A stretch of DNA of 18,514 nt from positions 1 to 18,514 of the forward strand of contig JAEEMF010000080.1 in the NCBI GenBank assembly GCA_016283075.1, in the 5' to 3' direction. Positions 1 through 7,993 of this stretch are shown here, piece by piece (the first letter of the stretch is position 1; every line of letters begins with the position of its first letter). Source of the DNA: Bacilli bacterium. GTDB lineage: Bacteria; Bacillota_I; Bacilli_A; RF39; UBA660. The notes beneath the pieces are model-generated. The model was not told where the DNA came from and made no database searches. It saw nothing but the letters and a program-made list of their open reading frames with translations. Made by a program: the position numbers and the translations under genes.

Positions 1-259
1 AGATATTACATCCTATCTTATAATTGTTTTCTTTACTGACTTTTACAAAGAAACCAGGTTTGTGTTCTAGAATCTCGCTATCAATTCCTTTATAAAAAAA
101 TAAGTCAGATGAAAACTTTTCATCTTCAGAAAGAGGATGACCTTTCTTATTACCAAAATAAGAGATATATACATGATTTTTAAGACTAATACATGCATTC
201 CTTAATTCTCTATATTCATCTTTAATTGTCATCATTATTTCAATATTTGATTTTTGCAT
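1..259 (-). CDS. Fourth member of the tandem T7SS-adjacent paralog family, cut by the left edge
   Basis: The reading frame starts at ATG 259-257 and stays open to the window edge, giving 86 residues of an incomplete protein. The ATG follows a strong Shine-Dalgarno, TAGGAGGTACCT, just after the stop of the preceding gene, so it is probably the next cistron of the same operon. Residues 6-21 (IEIMMTIKDEYRELRN) match the N-terminal helix of the three upstream genes, for example IDLLLTLRSEYLKLKD. A later PLSEDEKF resembles the SLSKEKKF of two of them. The rest is clearly different in sequence. I recognise no known domain, signal peptide or membrane segment. I infer family membership from this N-terminal signature and the position. 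Function is unknown. Confidence 0.8.
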   Translation of the reverse strand, partial: MQKSNIEIMMTIKDEYRELRNACISLKNHVYISYFGNKKGHPLSEDEKFSSDLFFYKGIDSEILEHKPGFFVKVSKENNYKIGCNI

Positions 260-268
260 AGGTACCTC

Positions 269-1183
269 CTATAATCTTATTTTATATTTAGAAAACTCGT
301 TAGATTTTCCATCAAATACAAGTAATCTCTTTTTTGGTTTTTCATTACAGCTTGTTTCTGGGCAATCATAATCACCATATTTTTCACTATATTCAGTAGA
401 ATCTATCTCAATTCTTTTATCATAAGTGACTAAATGTTTTTTCAAGAATTTTCTCCAGTTATCAGGAATTAGATAATCAGAAACACTTCGAGTTAAAATA
501 CTTGCAATATGATAAATATCAAACTTTTCTTGAGGTAGTGGTTCTCCATCATATAGCCAATCACTTGGAACATCAGTTTTTACCATAGATGCTATAGAGT
601 GTTTTGCAACTGCTTTATAAAAAAGCTCATTCTTTTGAAAGTCATATTTAACTACAACTTCCCCGCCATTAGGATACCCTTCTCTATCAATAATAATTTT
701 AACTAAAGGAAATCCATAGAAACCAGTTACAATAACTTTGTCATCAAATGCTGTTTCATAAGAATCTTCTTTCTTTTCGTTACTTAGTCTAAATAAATCA
801 GATTCTACAATTGGCATAACATTACATGAGGAAAATGTAGGAGTAAAATTAGGATTTCCATAATTCAAACCATTATCTGTCTGAAGAAGACTATACTCAG
901 GAACAATAGTATCAGGATTTAAATTTATTTTAATATCATAACGACTTGGTATAGACTTATTACTATATTTCCTTTCTCTATCAATTAATAATTGTATGCA
1001 AGGAACATCATAGTTTATTTGCACGATTGATTTAAACTTTTTCTCTTTAGATAAAGAAACTCCTTCTTTTCTAAATGGTTTCTTTATTTCAATATCATCT
1101 AATAATCCATCAAAATTATCCTTTAATTTTAAATATTCACTTCTTAACGTAAGAAGTAAATCTATATACCTAATTTTTTTCAT
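269..1183 (-). CDS. Unknown T7SS-adjacent paralog family protein, 304 aa
   Basis: The ATG at 1183 has an AAGGAATATT ribosome site and begins only 12 bases after the stop of the upstream paralog, so the two are co-transcribed. The product is soluble-looking, with an N-terminal amphipathic helix (residues 5-22) followed by a mixed, probably beta-rich body. It lacks a signal peptide or membrane segment. Its first 57 residues are 48/57 identical to the upstream paralog. After that only blocks are shared: an S..NV.P..ES.LF.LS block near the middle, a Y.(F/Y)QKNEL block, a W..FL.KHLV..DK block and a C-terminal YKIRL. No domain I know fits. Position behind a T7SS operon suggests an immunity, chaperone or substrate role, but that is inference. 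Confidence 0.85.
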   Translation of the reverse strand: MKKIRYIDLLLTLRSEYLKLKDNFDGLLDDIEIKKPFRKEGVSLSKEKKFKSIVQINYDVPCIQLLIDRERKYSNKSIPSRYDIKINLNPDTIVPEYSLLQTDNGLNYGNPNFTPTFSSCNVMPIVESDLFRLSNEKKEDSYETAFDDKVIVTGFYGFPLVKIIIDREGYPNGGEVVVKYDFQKNELFYKAVAKHSIASMVKTDVPSDWLYDGEPLPQEKFDIYHIASILTRSVSDYLIPDNWRKFLKKHLVTYDKRIEIDSTEYSEKYGDYDCPETSCNEKPKKRLLVFDGKSNEFSKYKIRL

Positions 1184-1195
1184 AATATTCCTTCT

Positions 1196-2101
1196 TTATA
1201 ATCTTATTTTATATTTTGGATAAGGAGTTCTTCCTTCAAGTACAAGGACTCTACTTTTATAGTCTGAAAGTTCTTTTGTAGTCAACTTTTTTGGACGACC
1301 AACTTTTTCTTCATAATCGACATCATCAACTAATATTTTTTTATCACAAACAACTAAATGTTTTACTAAGAAATCTTTCCAGTCGTCTGATAATAAACAT
1401 GATTCTACAGTATCAGTAAGGAATTTCCCAATATCAGATTCTGTATATATAGGTACAGCTGGAAGAAAATTACCAGAATAAACAACTTTTGGAAAATGGT
1501 TTTTTATTATAAAAATAAGTTCATTTTTTTGATAATCATAATCTATTCCAACATTATAATCAGATAAGGGATTTTGAGTAAGAGATCTATGGATAAATGG
1601 AAAACCACAATATATTCTTTCATTCATATAGGAACCTTCATCCGCTCTAAATGTTCTTTTTAATTCTACATCAGATAATTTAAATAATTCAGATTCTAAT
1701 AAAGGTTTAACATTAGTTGAACCAAACGACGAACATATACGAGTAGAACTTATAGTTCTTTTATGATTATTATCAACAAGTCTATAAGCAGGAATAATAG
1801 AATTAATATCATTATCTTCGATAATATCATACTCGTTTTTAAATTTGATATCAGGATAACCATACTTGTCTTTTTTCTCAATCTTAGTTACAAGTTGTAA
1901 TCTAGAATTATCTCCCCAAAAAAATGGTAAATTCATTTTTACAACAGAAGTAAATTTCTTCTCTTTCGATAAAGAAACTAACTCTTTTCTAAATGGTTTC
2001 TTTACTTCAATATCATCAATTATTCCATCAAAATTATCTTTAAGTTTTAAATATTCACTTCTTAAAGTAAGAAGTAAATCGATATATCTAATTTTTTCCA
2101 T
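1196..2101 (-). CDS. Unknown T7SS-adjacent paralog family protein, 301 aa
   Basis: I chose the ATG at 2101 (MEKIRYID) because it follows a GGGGTG ribosome site at the usual distance and aligns with the starts of its paralogs. An in-frame ATG at 2155 would add 18 residues, but it lies inside the -35 element of the promoter. The protein opens with the family helix IDLLLTLRSEYLKLKD, shares 48 of its first 57 residues with the next gene, and ends in the same YKIRL. In between the two have clearly diverged but remain alignable by conserved blocks such as YQKNEL and W.DFLVKHLV. There is no signal peptide or membrane segment. A promoter and an upstream terminator make it the first gene of its own transcript. 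Function is unknown. Confidence 0.85.
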   Translation of the reverse strand: MEKIRYIDLLLTLRSEYLKLKDNFDGIIDDIEVKKPFRKELVSLSKEKKFTSVVKMNLPFFWGDNSRLQLVTKIEKKDKYGYPDIKFKNEYDIIEDNDINSIIPAYRLVDNNHKRTISSTRICSSFGSTNVKPLLESELFKLSDVELKRTFRADEGSYMNERIYCGFPFIHRSLTQNPLSDYNVGIDYDYQKNELIFIIKNHFPKVVYSGNFLPAVPIYTESDIGKFLTDTVESCLLSDDWKDFLVKHLVVCDKKILVDDVDYEEKVGRPKKLTTKELSDYKSRVLVLEGRTPYPKYKIRL

Positions 2102-2126
2102 AGAAACACCCCTAAATATGGGATAT

Positions 2127-2155
2127 ATAATACCACAATTATTATATATTTCCAA
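2127..2155 (-). promoter_or_regulatory. Promoter for the paralog operon
   Basis: On the minus strand TTGGAA (2155-2150) is separated by exactly 17 bases from TATTAT (2132-2127). TGG sits directly in front of the -10, giving an extended TGnTATTAT. It lies between the terminator of the gene at 2202-3026 and the ATG at 2101. Confidence 0.7.
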
Positions 2156-2160
2156 ATTGA

Positions 2161-2200
2161 TAATAAAAAAATGTTTAAAGAATTAACTTTAAACATTTTT
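2161..2200 (-). terminator. Intrinsic terminator after the 2202-3026 gene
   Basis: A 14-bp perfect stem (2187-2200 pairing with 2167-2180, loop of six bases) begins just past the TAA stop. The transcript then runs into U-rich sequence. The stem is AT-rich (AAAAATGTTTAAAG arm), so its strength comes from length. Confidence 0.85.
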
Positions 2201-2201
2201 A

Positions 2202-3026
2202 TTACTTAATCTTAGCAAAATAGATAACATCTTCCTTAGATTCATCTATCTTTAAATGAGCATTTTCTACTTTATTGCATTTAAATCTACTTATATCACA
2301 TACCACAAGTTTATCAAATTTATTTTCATATTTTTCAAGTATTTCTAATATGTCAGCAGGTATCTTATCTGAAGGTATTTCTAGATCATGAAAGTATAAA
2401 TCAAAATCAGCATTTTCTAAATTTACAATAAATTCATCTTTTAAACCATCCCATCTAATATTTACTATACCATGTCTATATGTTGGATCAAGAAGACCTA
2501 ATATTAAATCATTACAACGAATTTCAAACATATCATGATTAGCACGAAGTATTTTGCTTCTAGTTTTTGCTATATCAGTATTACCTGCCATATTTAAAAT
2601 AGTATTAAAAGCGTCTTTGTTTGTTACTACTATAGATGGTCTATAAATCTTTGAATTCTCTTCTTCAGTTATCCATTCATATCTATAATTATATGGTCTT
2701 ACTAAACTATATGTCCCATTATCACTAATAGCATCATATCTATCAGTTAAGAAGAATGGATATAGATTCTTTTGAGAAAACTTTAAGAATTCTACCAATT
2801 CTTTAAATTTATTATCACAAAATGCATATCTTTTTTTAACCTCAACATATACTTTAAATGGATTATCCATAAAATGTTGTCCCATTAAAGAAGCATTTAC
2901 TTTAATGCTTTCATAATCTCCATCAACTTTAATATAATCTTGAAGTTTACCTATAATATTATTTAATCTAAGCATTTCTTTTCTAAGTGACATCAATATT
3001 TCTATATATCTATAATATTTCTTCAT
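2202..3026 (-). CDS. Unknown T7SS-adjacent paralog family protein, divergent member, 274 aa
   Basis: The ATG at 3026 (MKKYYRYIEIL) is preceded by GAGGAGGT at ideal spacing. An in-frame upstream ATG at 3041 lies before this site and is unlikely. Residues 8-23 (IEILMSLRKEMLRLNN) carry the family N-terminal signature. Weaker echoes of the other members follow: VNIRWDGLKDEF against VGIDYDYQKNEL, and KLVVCDISRFK against HLVVCDKKI. It lacks the YKIRL ending and closes with YFAKIK. No signal peptide or membrane segment is visible and I recognise no domain. It is a single-gene transcript with its own promoter and terminator, immediately behind the T7SS operon. Membership of the family is well supported; function is unknown. 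Confidence 0.85.
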   Translation of the reverse strand: MKKYYRYIEILMSLRKEMLRLNNIIGKLQDYIKVDGDYESIKVNASLMGQHFMDNPFKVYVEVKKRYAFCDNKFKELVEFLKFSQKNLYPFFLTDRYDAISDNGTYSLVRPYNYRYEWITEEENSKIYRPSIVVTNKDAFNTILNMAGNTDIAKTRSKILRANHDMFEIRCNDLILGLLDPTYRHGIVNIRWDGLKDEFIVNLENADFDLYFHDLEIPSDKIPADILEILEKYENKFDKLVVCDISRFKCNKVENAHLKIDESKEDVIYFAKIK

Positions 3027-3065
3027 AATATACCTCCTCATTCCATAAAAGATTAATTAGAAATT

Positions 3066-3094
3066 ATAATAATAAAATTAAAGTTAGTTGTCAA
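3066..3094 (-). promoter_or_regulatory. Sigma-A-type promoter for the 2202-3026 gene
   Basis: A perfect TTGACA (3094-3089) is followed after 17 bases by TATTAT (3071-3066). An overlapping TATAAT (3068-3063) lies at a spacing of 20. The -35 begins right at the end of the T7SS operon terminator, which indicates independent transcription of the paralog genes. Confidence 0.8.
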
Positions 3095-3121
3095 TAAAAA
3101 AGACTGGAATAATCCAGTCTT
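3095..3121 (-). terminator. Intrinsic terminator of the T7SS operon
   Basis: A 9-bp perfect stem (AAGACTGGA paired with TCCAGTCTT, four-base loop) runs directly into a T-tract. It begins within the TAA stop of the EsaB-like gene and closes the operon that starts at 11129. Confidence 0.9.
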
Positions 3122-3374
3122 ACATTAATACTATTCTTGAACCATTTCTAATATTAGTATCTTTTACTAAAACATTAATATCATATTTTTCTCCTGTTAC
3201 GGCATTATATAAAAGATTTTTTTGTGTTGCAATAAAATCTCCATCTGAAAGCTCAAATACTGATTTTTGAAGAATAGATATAACACTACCAACCTTTTTA
3301 CTAACAGGTATATATATATCATACTTTTCTTCTATTTCTGGTACTACAAGTTCAACTAATACTTTATTCTTCAT
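3120..3374 (-). CDS. esaB: EsaB/YukD-like ubiquitin-fold T7SS protein
   Basis: This 84-residue protein has the length and pattern of the EsaB/YukD family, small ubiquitin-like cytoplasmic components of Firmicutes T7SS. A basic first beta strand (KVLVELVVPE) is followed by a helix (VGSVISILQKSVFEL). The C-terminal half, with LYNAVTGEKYD, then D.NIRNGSRIVLM, resembles the family's typical L-x-G-x-x-L-V ending. The start ATG lies within the last codons of essC, an 11-base overlap, and its GGAGGAG ribosome site is inside essC, so translation is coupled. It is the last gene of the operon. In known systems EsaB regulates or assists secretion through EssC; that role is transferred by family membership and position. 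Confidence 0.85.
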   Translation of the reverse strand: MKNKVLVELVVPEIEEKYDIYIPVSKKVGSVISILQKSVFELSDGDFIATQKNLLYNAVTGEKYDINVLVKDTNIRNGSRIVLM

Positions 3375-6300
3375 TAAACTCCTCCGCGCTTTCTACCATA
3401 TGTTTAATAATTCTATGCTTTCCATTATGAACAGTAAATGCCATAAATGGAAGTAATACCTTACGGTCATCCATAGATAAATTAGAAATATTTAGAGCTA
3501 GTTGTGTACCAACATTTTCTCCAAACCAAATACCATAACTATTATCTACACACGATTGATACCATACTTCAGTACCTAAATTTTTAAATGAAGTATATGT
3601 ATCTACAAGAATAAATTTAGATTTACTATTTTTATTAATTGTTAGAAGTACTTTGTTAAGTATTTCAAGTACATTAGGTTCAAGTAATTTCTTCATTTGT
3701 CCTATTCCTAAGAAAACGTATACATAATTAATATTTTCTTTCTCACCTGTAATAATATCATTATAAAGTTTAACTATTGTTTGATTCCAGTTATCTTTAT
3801 AAAGTTCTACTCCATCTTTTTCATATGCACTAACCATATCAAGAACTCTAACTTTAGTATTAGGTATTTTCTTTAAAAGCTCAATATACGCATATACAAA
3901 GCTCATCTTCTCATTAGTCATATTTTCCGTTACAAATGAATGGAAAGGAACTGTACTCATATCATAAGTAATAGGTTTCTTTGTCATTAAATCATAACCG
4001 ACTGGAATACTATTATAAGTGATTTTATTATTAATAAATTCACTATATGTAACAACCGGTGGTACTGTAGGAATAGCTTTAGCTTTAACACTATAAGCTT
4101 CATTCATTTTCTTACCAATAGTTCTTATAGTTTCATTAAATCGTTCTTTAGGAACAATATTTGCAGTTTGGAACTCTACTCCGCACTCATTAACTATAGC
4201 AATACCTCTACCATATGCTTTAGATGGAATAAGTCCTCTTGGACAATCTAGAATATTTCTATAATCTCCATCATCAGGCATTTGTAAACAAATCTTATTA
4301 GTAAAATACTGACTCATTCTAGAACTAATAGCATTTGCAGATACTACTGATATAACAAATACTACACCATACTTAGATGCATCTCTATATAGATTAGTTA
4401 TTCCATCAGCTAGTCTAGAATTATTTTCTAAGAATATTTCATAATTATTAATTACTACTGTAATAAGTGGAAGTTTACTACCACTACTCTTTATATAATC
4501 AAAATAATTACCAGAATAATTAGCAAATAATTTCTTTCTTTCTTCAATAATATCGTATATCATTGAGAACATATCTGCCACTTTATCAGGAGTTTCTATA
4601 GTTGCAATATCTCCTACATGAGGTATAGCATTAAATATTTTTAAACTTTCTGAACCAAAGTCTAATATATAAATATTAACTTCATTAGGATTATGTTCAA
4701 GTGACATAGATGTTATTAAAGTAGATAAGAACATCTCCTTACCTGAACCAGTAGCTCCATATAGAAGTGTATTACCACCACTAACATTAATATTAAGAAG
4801 ACCTTGCTCCTGATTAGTAGGATTATCATATTCACCTACAACTGGATTAATTTCATAAGGGACTGGAGTGTATTTATATTTACTCTTTAGTCCATCAATA
4901 TAAATATTTTCAGGTATCTTATCAAGCCATAATGTAGATGTATGAATATTATTATCTTTAGCAATATCACATATAGTTTTAACTATATTTGTAAGTTGAT
5001 CACCTAGATTTATAGACGTATCAACCTTAGTAAGATTCTTACTAGTTTTATATGAAACACCAACATTATCAACAAAGTTAACTGAATCATCAATTCTCTT
5101 AATAATGTTATCTGAAGGAATATATTTAGCTCCACTCCAACCAGACTGACCAATATCAAAGTAATCATCATAACCAACTTGTAGATAGAATCTACCAACC
5201 TCTTTTAAACTAGCAGCATCTGGTTTTTTAAGCATTTCCTGAGAATCCGATCTATCTTGTACTTTAAGACATACTTTAAATTTACTGTTAGACCAAATTT
5301 GATCATTTACTACTCCAGATGGTTTTTGTGTTGCAAGTACTAAGTGTATTCCAAGAGAACGACCTATACGAGCAACTTGAATTAACTGAGACATAAATTC
5401 AGGTTGAGATGCTTTTAGTTCTGCAAACTCATCACTTATTATAAATAAATGAGCCATAGGTTCTTTTATAACACCTTCACGGTAAAGTCTTTGATATTTA
5501 TAAATATCAATAGTACTCTCCCCTAATTTGTCTCTAACTTCATTAAATATCATTTGTCTTCTACGACATTCACTTTGAATAGATACTAAAGTTCTATTCA
5601 TTTCTGCCGTATCAAGATTTGTAATAGTACCAACTAAATGTGGTATTTTATAACCTTGTTCTTTATTTTCAAAAGCACCAGCAAGTCCACCACCCTTATA
5701 ATCAATTAGTACAAATTGTACTTCATAAGGATGATAATTAATTATCATAGATAATATATAAGTAATAATAAATTCAGATTTACCAGAACCAGTCATACCA
5801 GCAATTAATCCATGTGGTCCATGTGCTTTTTCATGAAGGTCTAATTTAAATTTATCACCATTAGTATGAACACCTACTGTAGTAGCAAGACTTGTTACTG
5901 GGCTATTCATCTTCCATCTAGATAGAATATTAAGTTGTTCTATTCTAGATACATCCATCATTTCTAAGAATGGAAGAGAAAGTGGAAGTTGTGAATCTCC
6001 ATCTTTAACATTAATAGGAACATTTGCTATTTGAGAAGCAATTTCTCTCATGTCAAGATCAGGTATGAATTCATTAGTAAATGTTTTCATATCATTCATG
6101 TTCATATTCTTTGTTAATATATTACCTTTTTCATCATTAATTTCAATAAATGTTGAACAGTCACTAGGAAAATCTTTTAATTGTTCTCCTATTCCTATAT
6201 ATGAAAAACCAAAGTTTGTAGCAGTTTCACTTAGTAAACTAGTAATTTTACTATTTTTAGAAACACTATAATTATCATCAATAACTATATAGTAAGGTTG

Positions 6301-7977
6301 ATATTTTTTATAAGTTTCATCCTTATTATAGTTTTCTTCTTCAGCTTTTACTTCAAGTGAATCATCGTTCTTAGCTTGTACATTAGTTCTTCTATTTTTA
6401 TATTCATTGGCTAAATACTCAGAAACACTTTGTACTTCATCAATAGTAGTAGCAAAAAATCTAGTTTGTTTATTATCACTCCACATATGAGGAACATATC
6501 TCATGTAATCCCATCTAGATTCATCTTTATTATTAGTAAAGATTACTACTTTAACATCAAATGGACTATGAAGAGTTATTATTTGTAAAAGTAAACTATT
6601 TATATAATCCCATTTATGATCAGTTTTAAACATAATACCGAGTTTATTACTTGTTTTTAAATCAATCGTAATAGGAACATTATGAAGAGTTTTAGAAGCC
6701 TCTCCAATAGCATACATCTTATCTTCTAGTTCATCAGATTCCATAACAAAATCTCTTTCAGGAATGCCAACCTTTAATTTAGAAGGAATATTTCCAAACC
6801 CTAGTCTTAAACAACAAAAACTTTCATCTTTAACATTTCTAGACCAGAACTTTATATTACTAATCTTATTATTAGTTATAAAAGTCTTACACTCCATACT
6901 AGAAGGATAATTCTCATTCATAATTACTTCTTCAGAGTTAATTATCTCATCTACTTTTTTCTTCTTTTCTTCTAAGTATTTAGTATATTTTTCAATTCTT
7001 TTCTTTTCTTGTTTTTTATTTTTTCTTTTATTATAACTAGAAATAATTTTTGGCATAAGAATACTACCAATAATCATAGTAGCACATGTAACTATTTGAG
7101 GAATCATAGTAGCAAGACTACTCTTATCTTTAGATAAATTATAGATAACCATATAAGTCATCATAAAAGATGATCCTAACATAGTTATACTAGACCCTAA
7201 AGTAAGAATAAATGGAAGTTCTTCTGTCTTATTAGAACCAGGAGGTGGAGTAAGTACTACTTCTTCATCTGAAATCTTATTATTAATAAGAAGCTTAGGA
7301 TAATAATATTCCGATGGATCATATAAATCTACACTAAGAAGTTCATTTTCTGGCTCAAAAGCCTTATTATCAACTTCATTTTTATATAAAACAAAACCTT
7401 TTATAGATAACCCTGTCGGATTATTAACTCTAATAAATGAACTATTCCATATAATCTTAAGCCCATTTATAAAAATAGTATCTCCAGTTAATAATTTCTT
7501 TTTAGTAGTAAGATAATCATTAACGTATATAATAGACCCTTCTACTGATTCGATATACCAAGCATCATTTTCTTTATGAAACTTAGCATGAATATCTTTA
7601 ATAAGTGAATTGTTGTAACACATATTACATGTATTATTTTTACCAACCGCAAATTCATTTAAAGAAGAATAATCCAGGTTATATACTGATGTCTCAAAAC
7701 TAGGTGTTGCAATTACAGCAACTTTACCATTAACGTTTTTTAAATTAAGATAATAAAAAGTATAGTAGTCTAGTTTTATATTATCAAAAGAACTACCATC
7801 CTTCTCTATACCCACAAAATCATTTTTTACAAGACACCAAAAATCATCAATCTTTTCAAGATTGATGGAAAAGCTAATATTATCACTAAATTTGTAGTTA
7901 ACAGATAAAGACTTTTCAGTCTTATCTCTAACATTTATCTTCCCAAGTTTATTACCACCTAAGATGTATAATCTCAT
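3364..7977 (-). CDS. essC: EssC-type T7SS ATPase (FHA plus FtsK/SpoIIIE domains)
   Basis: This 1537-residue protein is the motor of the T7SS. The N-terminal ~180 residues hold FHA-like modules; the second is clear (FAVGKNN at 109-115, HAKF at 130-133, GDTIFING at 165-172). Two membrane segments lie near 256-310. ATPase domain 1 has an intact Walker A (GMTGSGKS, 727-734), IDYKGGG at 758-764 and Walker B FIISDEFAEL (845-853). Domain 2 has GATGSGKE (1074-1081), with Glu where Ser/Thr is expected, and VINNYE (1175-1180) in place of an acidic Walker B, so it is probably not catalytic. Domain 3 (from about 1340) has no P-loop. The length is close to that of known EssC proteins. A GGGGTTGA ribosome site supports ATG 7977. 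It sits between the DUF4176 gene and esaB. Confidence 0.95.
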   Translation of the reverse strand: MRLYILGGNKLGKINVRDKTEKSLSVNYKFSDNISFSINLEKIDDFWCLVKNDFVGIEKDGSSFDNIKLDYYTFYYLNLKNVNGKVAVIATPSFETSVYNLDYSSLNEFAVGKNNTCNMCYNNSLIKDIHAKFHKENDAWYIESVEGSIIYVNDYLTTKKKLLTGDTIFINGLKIIWNSSFIRVNNPTGLSIKGFVLYKNEVDNKAFEPENELLSVDLYDPSEYYYPKLLINNKISDEEVVLTPPPGSNKTEELPFILTLGSSITMLGSSFMMTYMVIYNLSKDKSSLATMIPQIVTCATMIIGSILMPKIISSYNKRKNKKQEKKRIEKYTKYLEEKKKKVDEIINSEEVIMNENYPSSMECKTFITNNKISNIKFWSRNVKDESFCCLRLGFGNIPSKLKVGIPERDFVMESDELEDKMYAIGEASKTLHNVPITIDLKTSNKLGIMFKTDHKWDYINSLLLQIITLHSPFDVKVVIFTNNKDESRWDYMRYVPHMWSDNKQTRFFATTIDEVQSVSEYLANEYKNRRTNVQAKNDDSLEVKAEEENYNKDETYKKYQPYYIVIDDNYSVSKNSKITSLLSETATNFGFSYIGIGEQLKDFPSDCSTFIEINDEKGNILTKNMNMNDMKTFTNEFIPDLDMREIASQIANVPINVKDGDSQLPLSLPFLEMMDVSRIEQLNILSRWKMNSPVTSLATTVGVHTNGDKFKLDLHEKAHGPHGLIAGMTGSGKSEFIITYILSMIINYHPYEVQFVLIDYKGGGLAGAFENKEQGYKIPHLVGTITNLDTAEMNRTLVSIQSECRRRQMIFNEVRDKLGESTIDIYKYQRLYREGVIKEPMAHLFIISDEFAELKASQPEFMSQLIQVARIGRSLGIHLVLATQKPSGVVNDQIWSNSKFKVCLKVQDRSDSQEMLKKPDAASLKEVGRFYLQVGYDDYFDIGQSGWSGAKYIPSDNIIKRIDDSVNFVDNVGVSYKTSKNLTKVDTSINLGDQLTNIVKTICDIAKDNNIHTSTLWLDKIPENIYIDGLKSKYKYTPVPYEINPVVGEYDNPTNQEQGLLNINVSGGNTLLYGATGSGKEMFLSTLITSMSLEHNPNEVNIYILDFGSESLKIFNAIPHVGDIATIETPDKVADMFSMIYDIIEERKKLFANYSGNYFDYIKSSGSKLPLITVVINNYEIFLENNSRLADGITNLYRDASKYGVVFVISVVSANAISSRMSQYFTNKICLQMPDDGDYRNILDCPRGLIPSKAYGRGIAIVNECGVEFQTANIVPKERFNETIRTIGKKMNEAYSVKAKAIPTVPPVVTYSEFINNKITYNSIPVGYDLMTKKPITYDMSTVPFHSFVTENMTNEKMSFVYAYIELLKKIPNTKVRVLDMVSAYEKDGVELYKDNWNQTIVKLYNDIITGEKENINYVYVFLGIGQMKKLLEPNVLEILNKVLLTINKNSKSKFILVDTYTSFKNLGTEVWYQSCVDNSYGIWFGENVGTQLALNISNLSMDDRKVLLPFMAFTVHNGKHRIIKHMVESAEEFNEE

Positions 7978-7993
7978 AATATCAACCCCAAGA

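Noticed and set aside
257..272. A small hairpin (ATAGG with CCTAT) over the ribosome site of the left-edge gene
   Set aside because: The stem is only five base pairs and is explained by chance overlap of the ribosome site and start codon.
2102..2155. Longer start for the 1196-2101 paralog
   Set aside because: The upstream ATG is within the promoter -35 and the added residues have no counterpart in the paralogs.
1866..2186. Plus-strand open frame of about 106 codons
   Set aside because: It is antisense to the N-terminal part of a well-supported minus-strand gene with promoter and ribosome site, and is hydrophobic only because of the complementary AT-rich codons.
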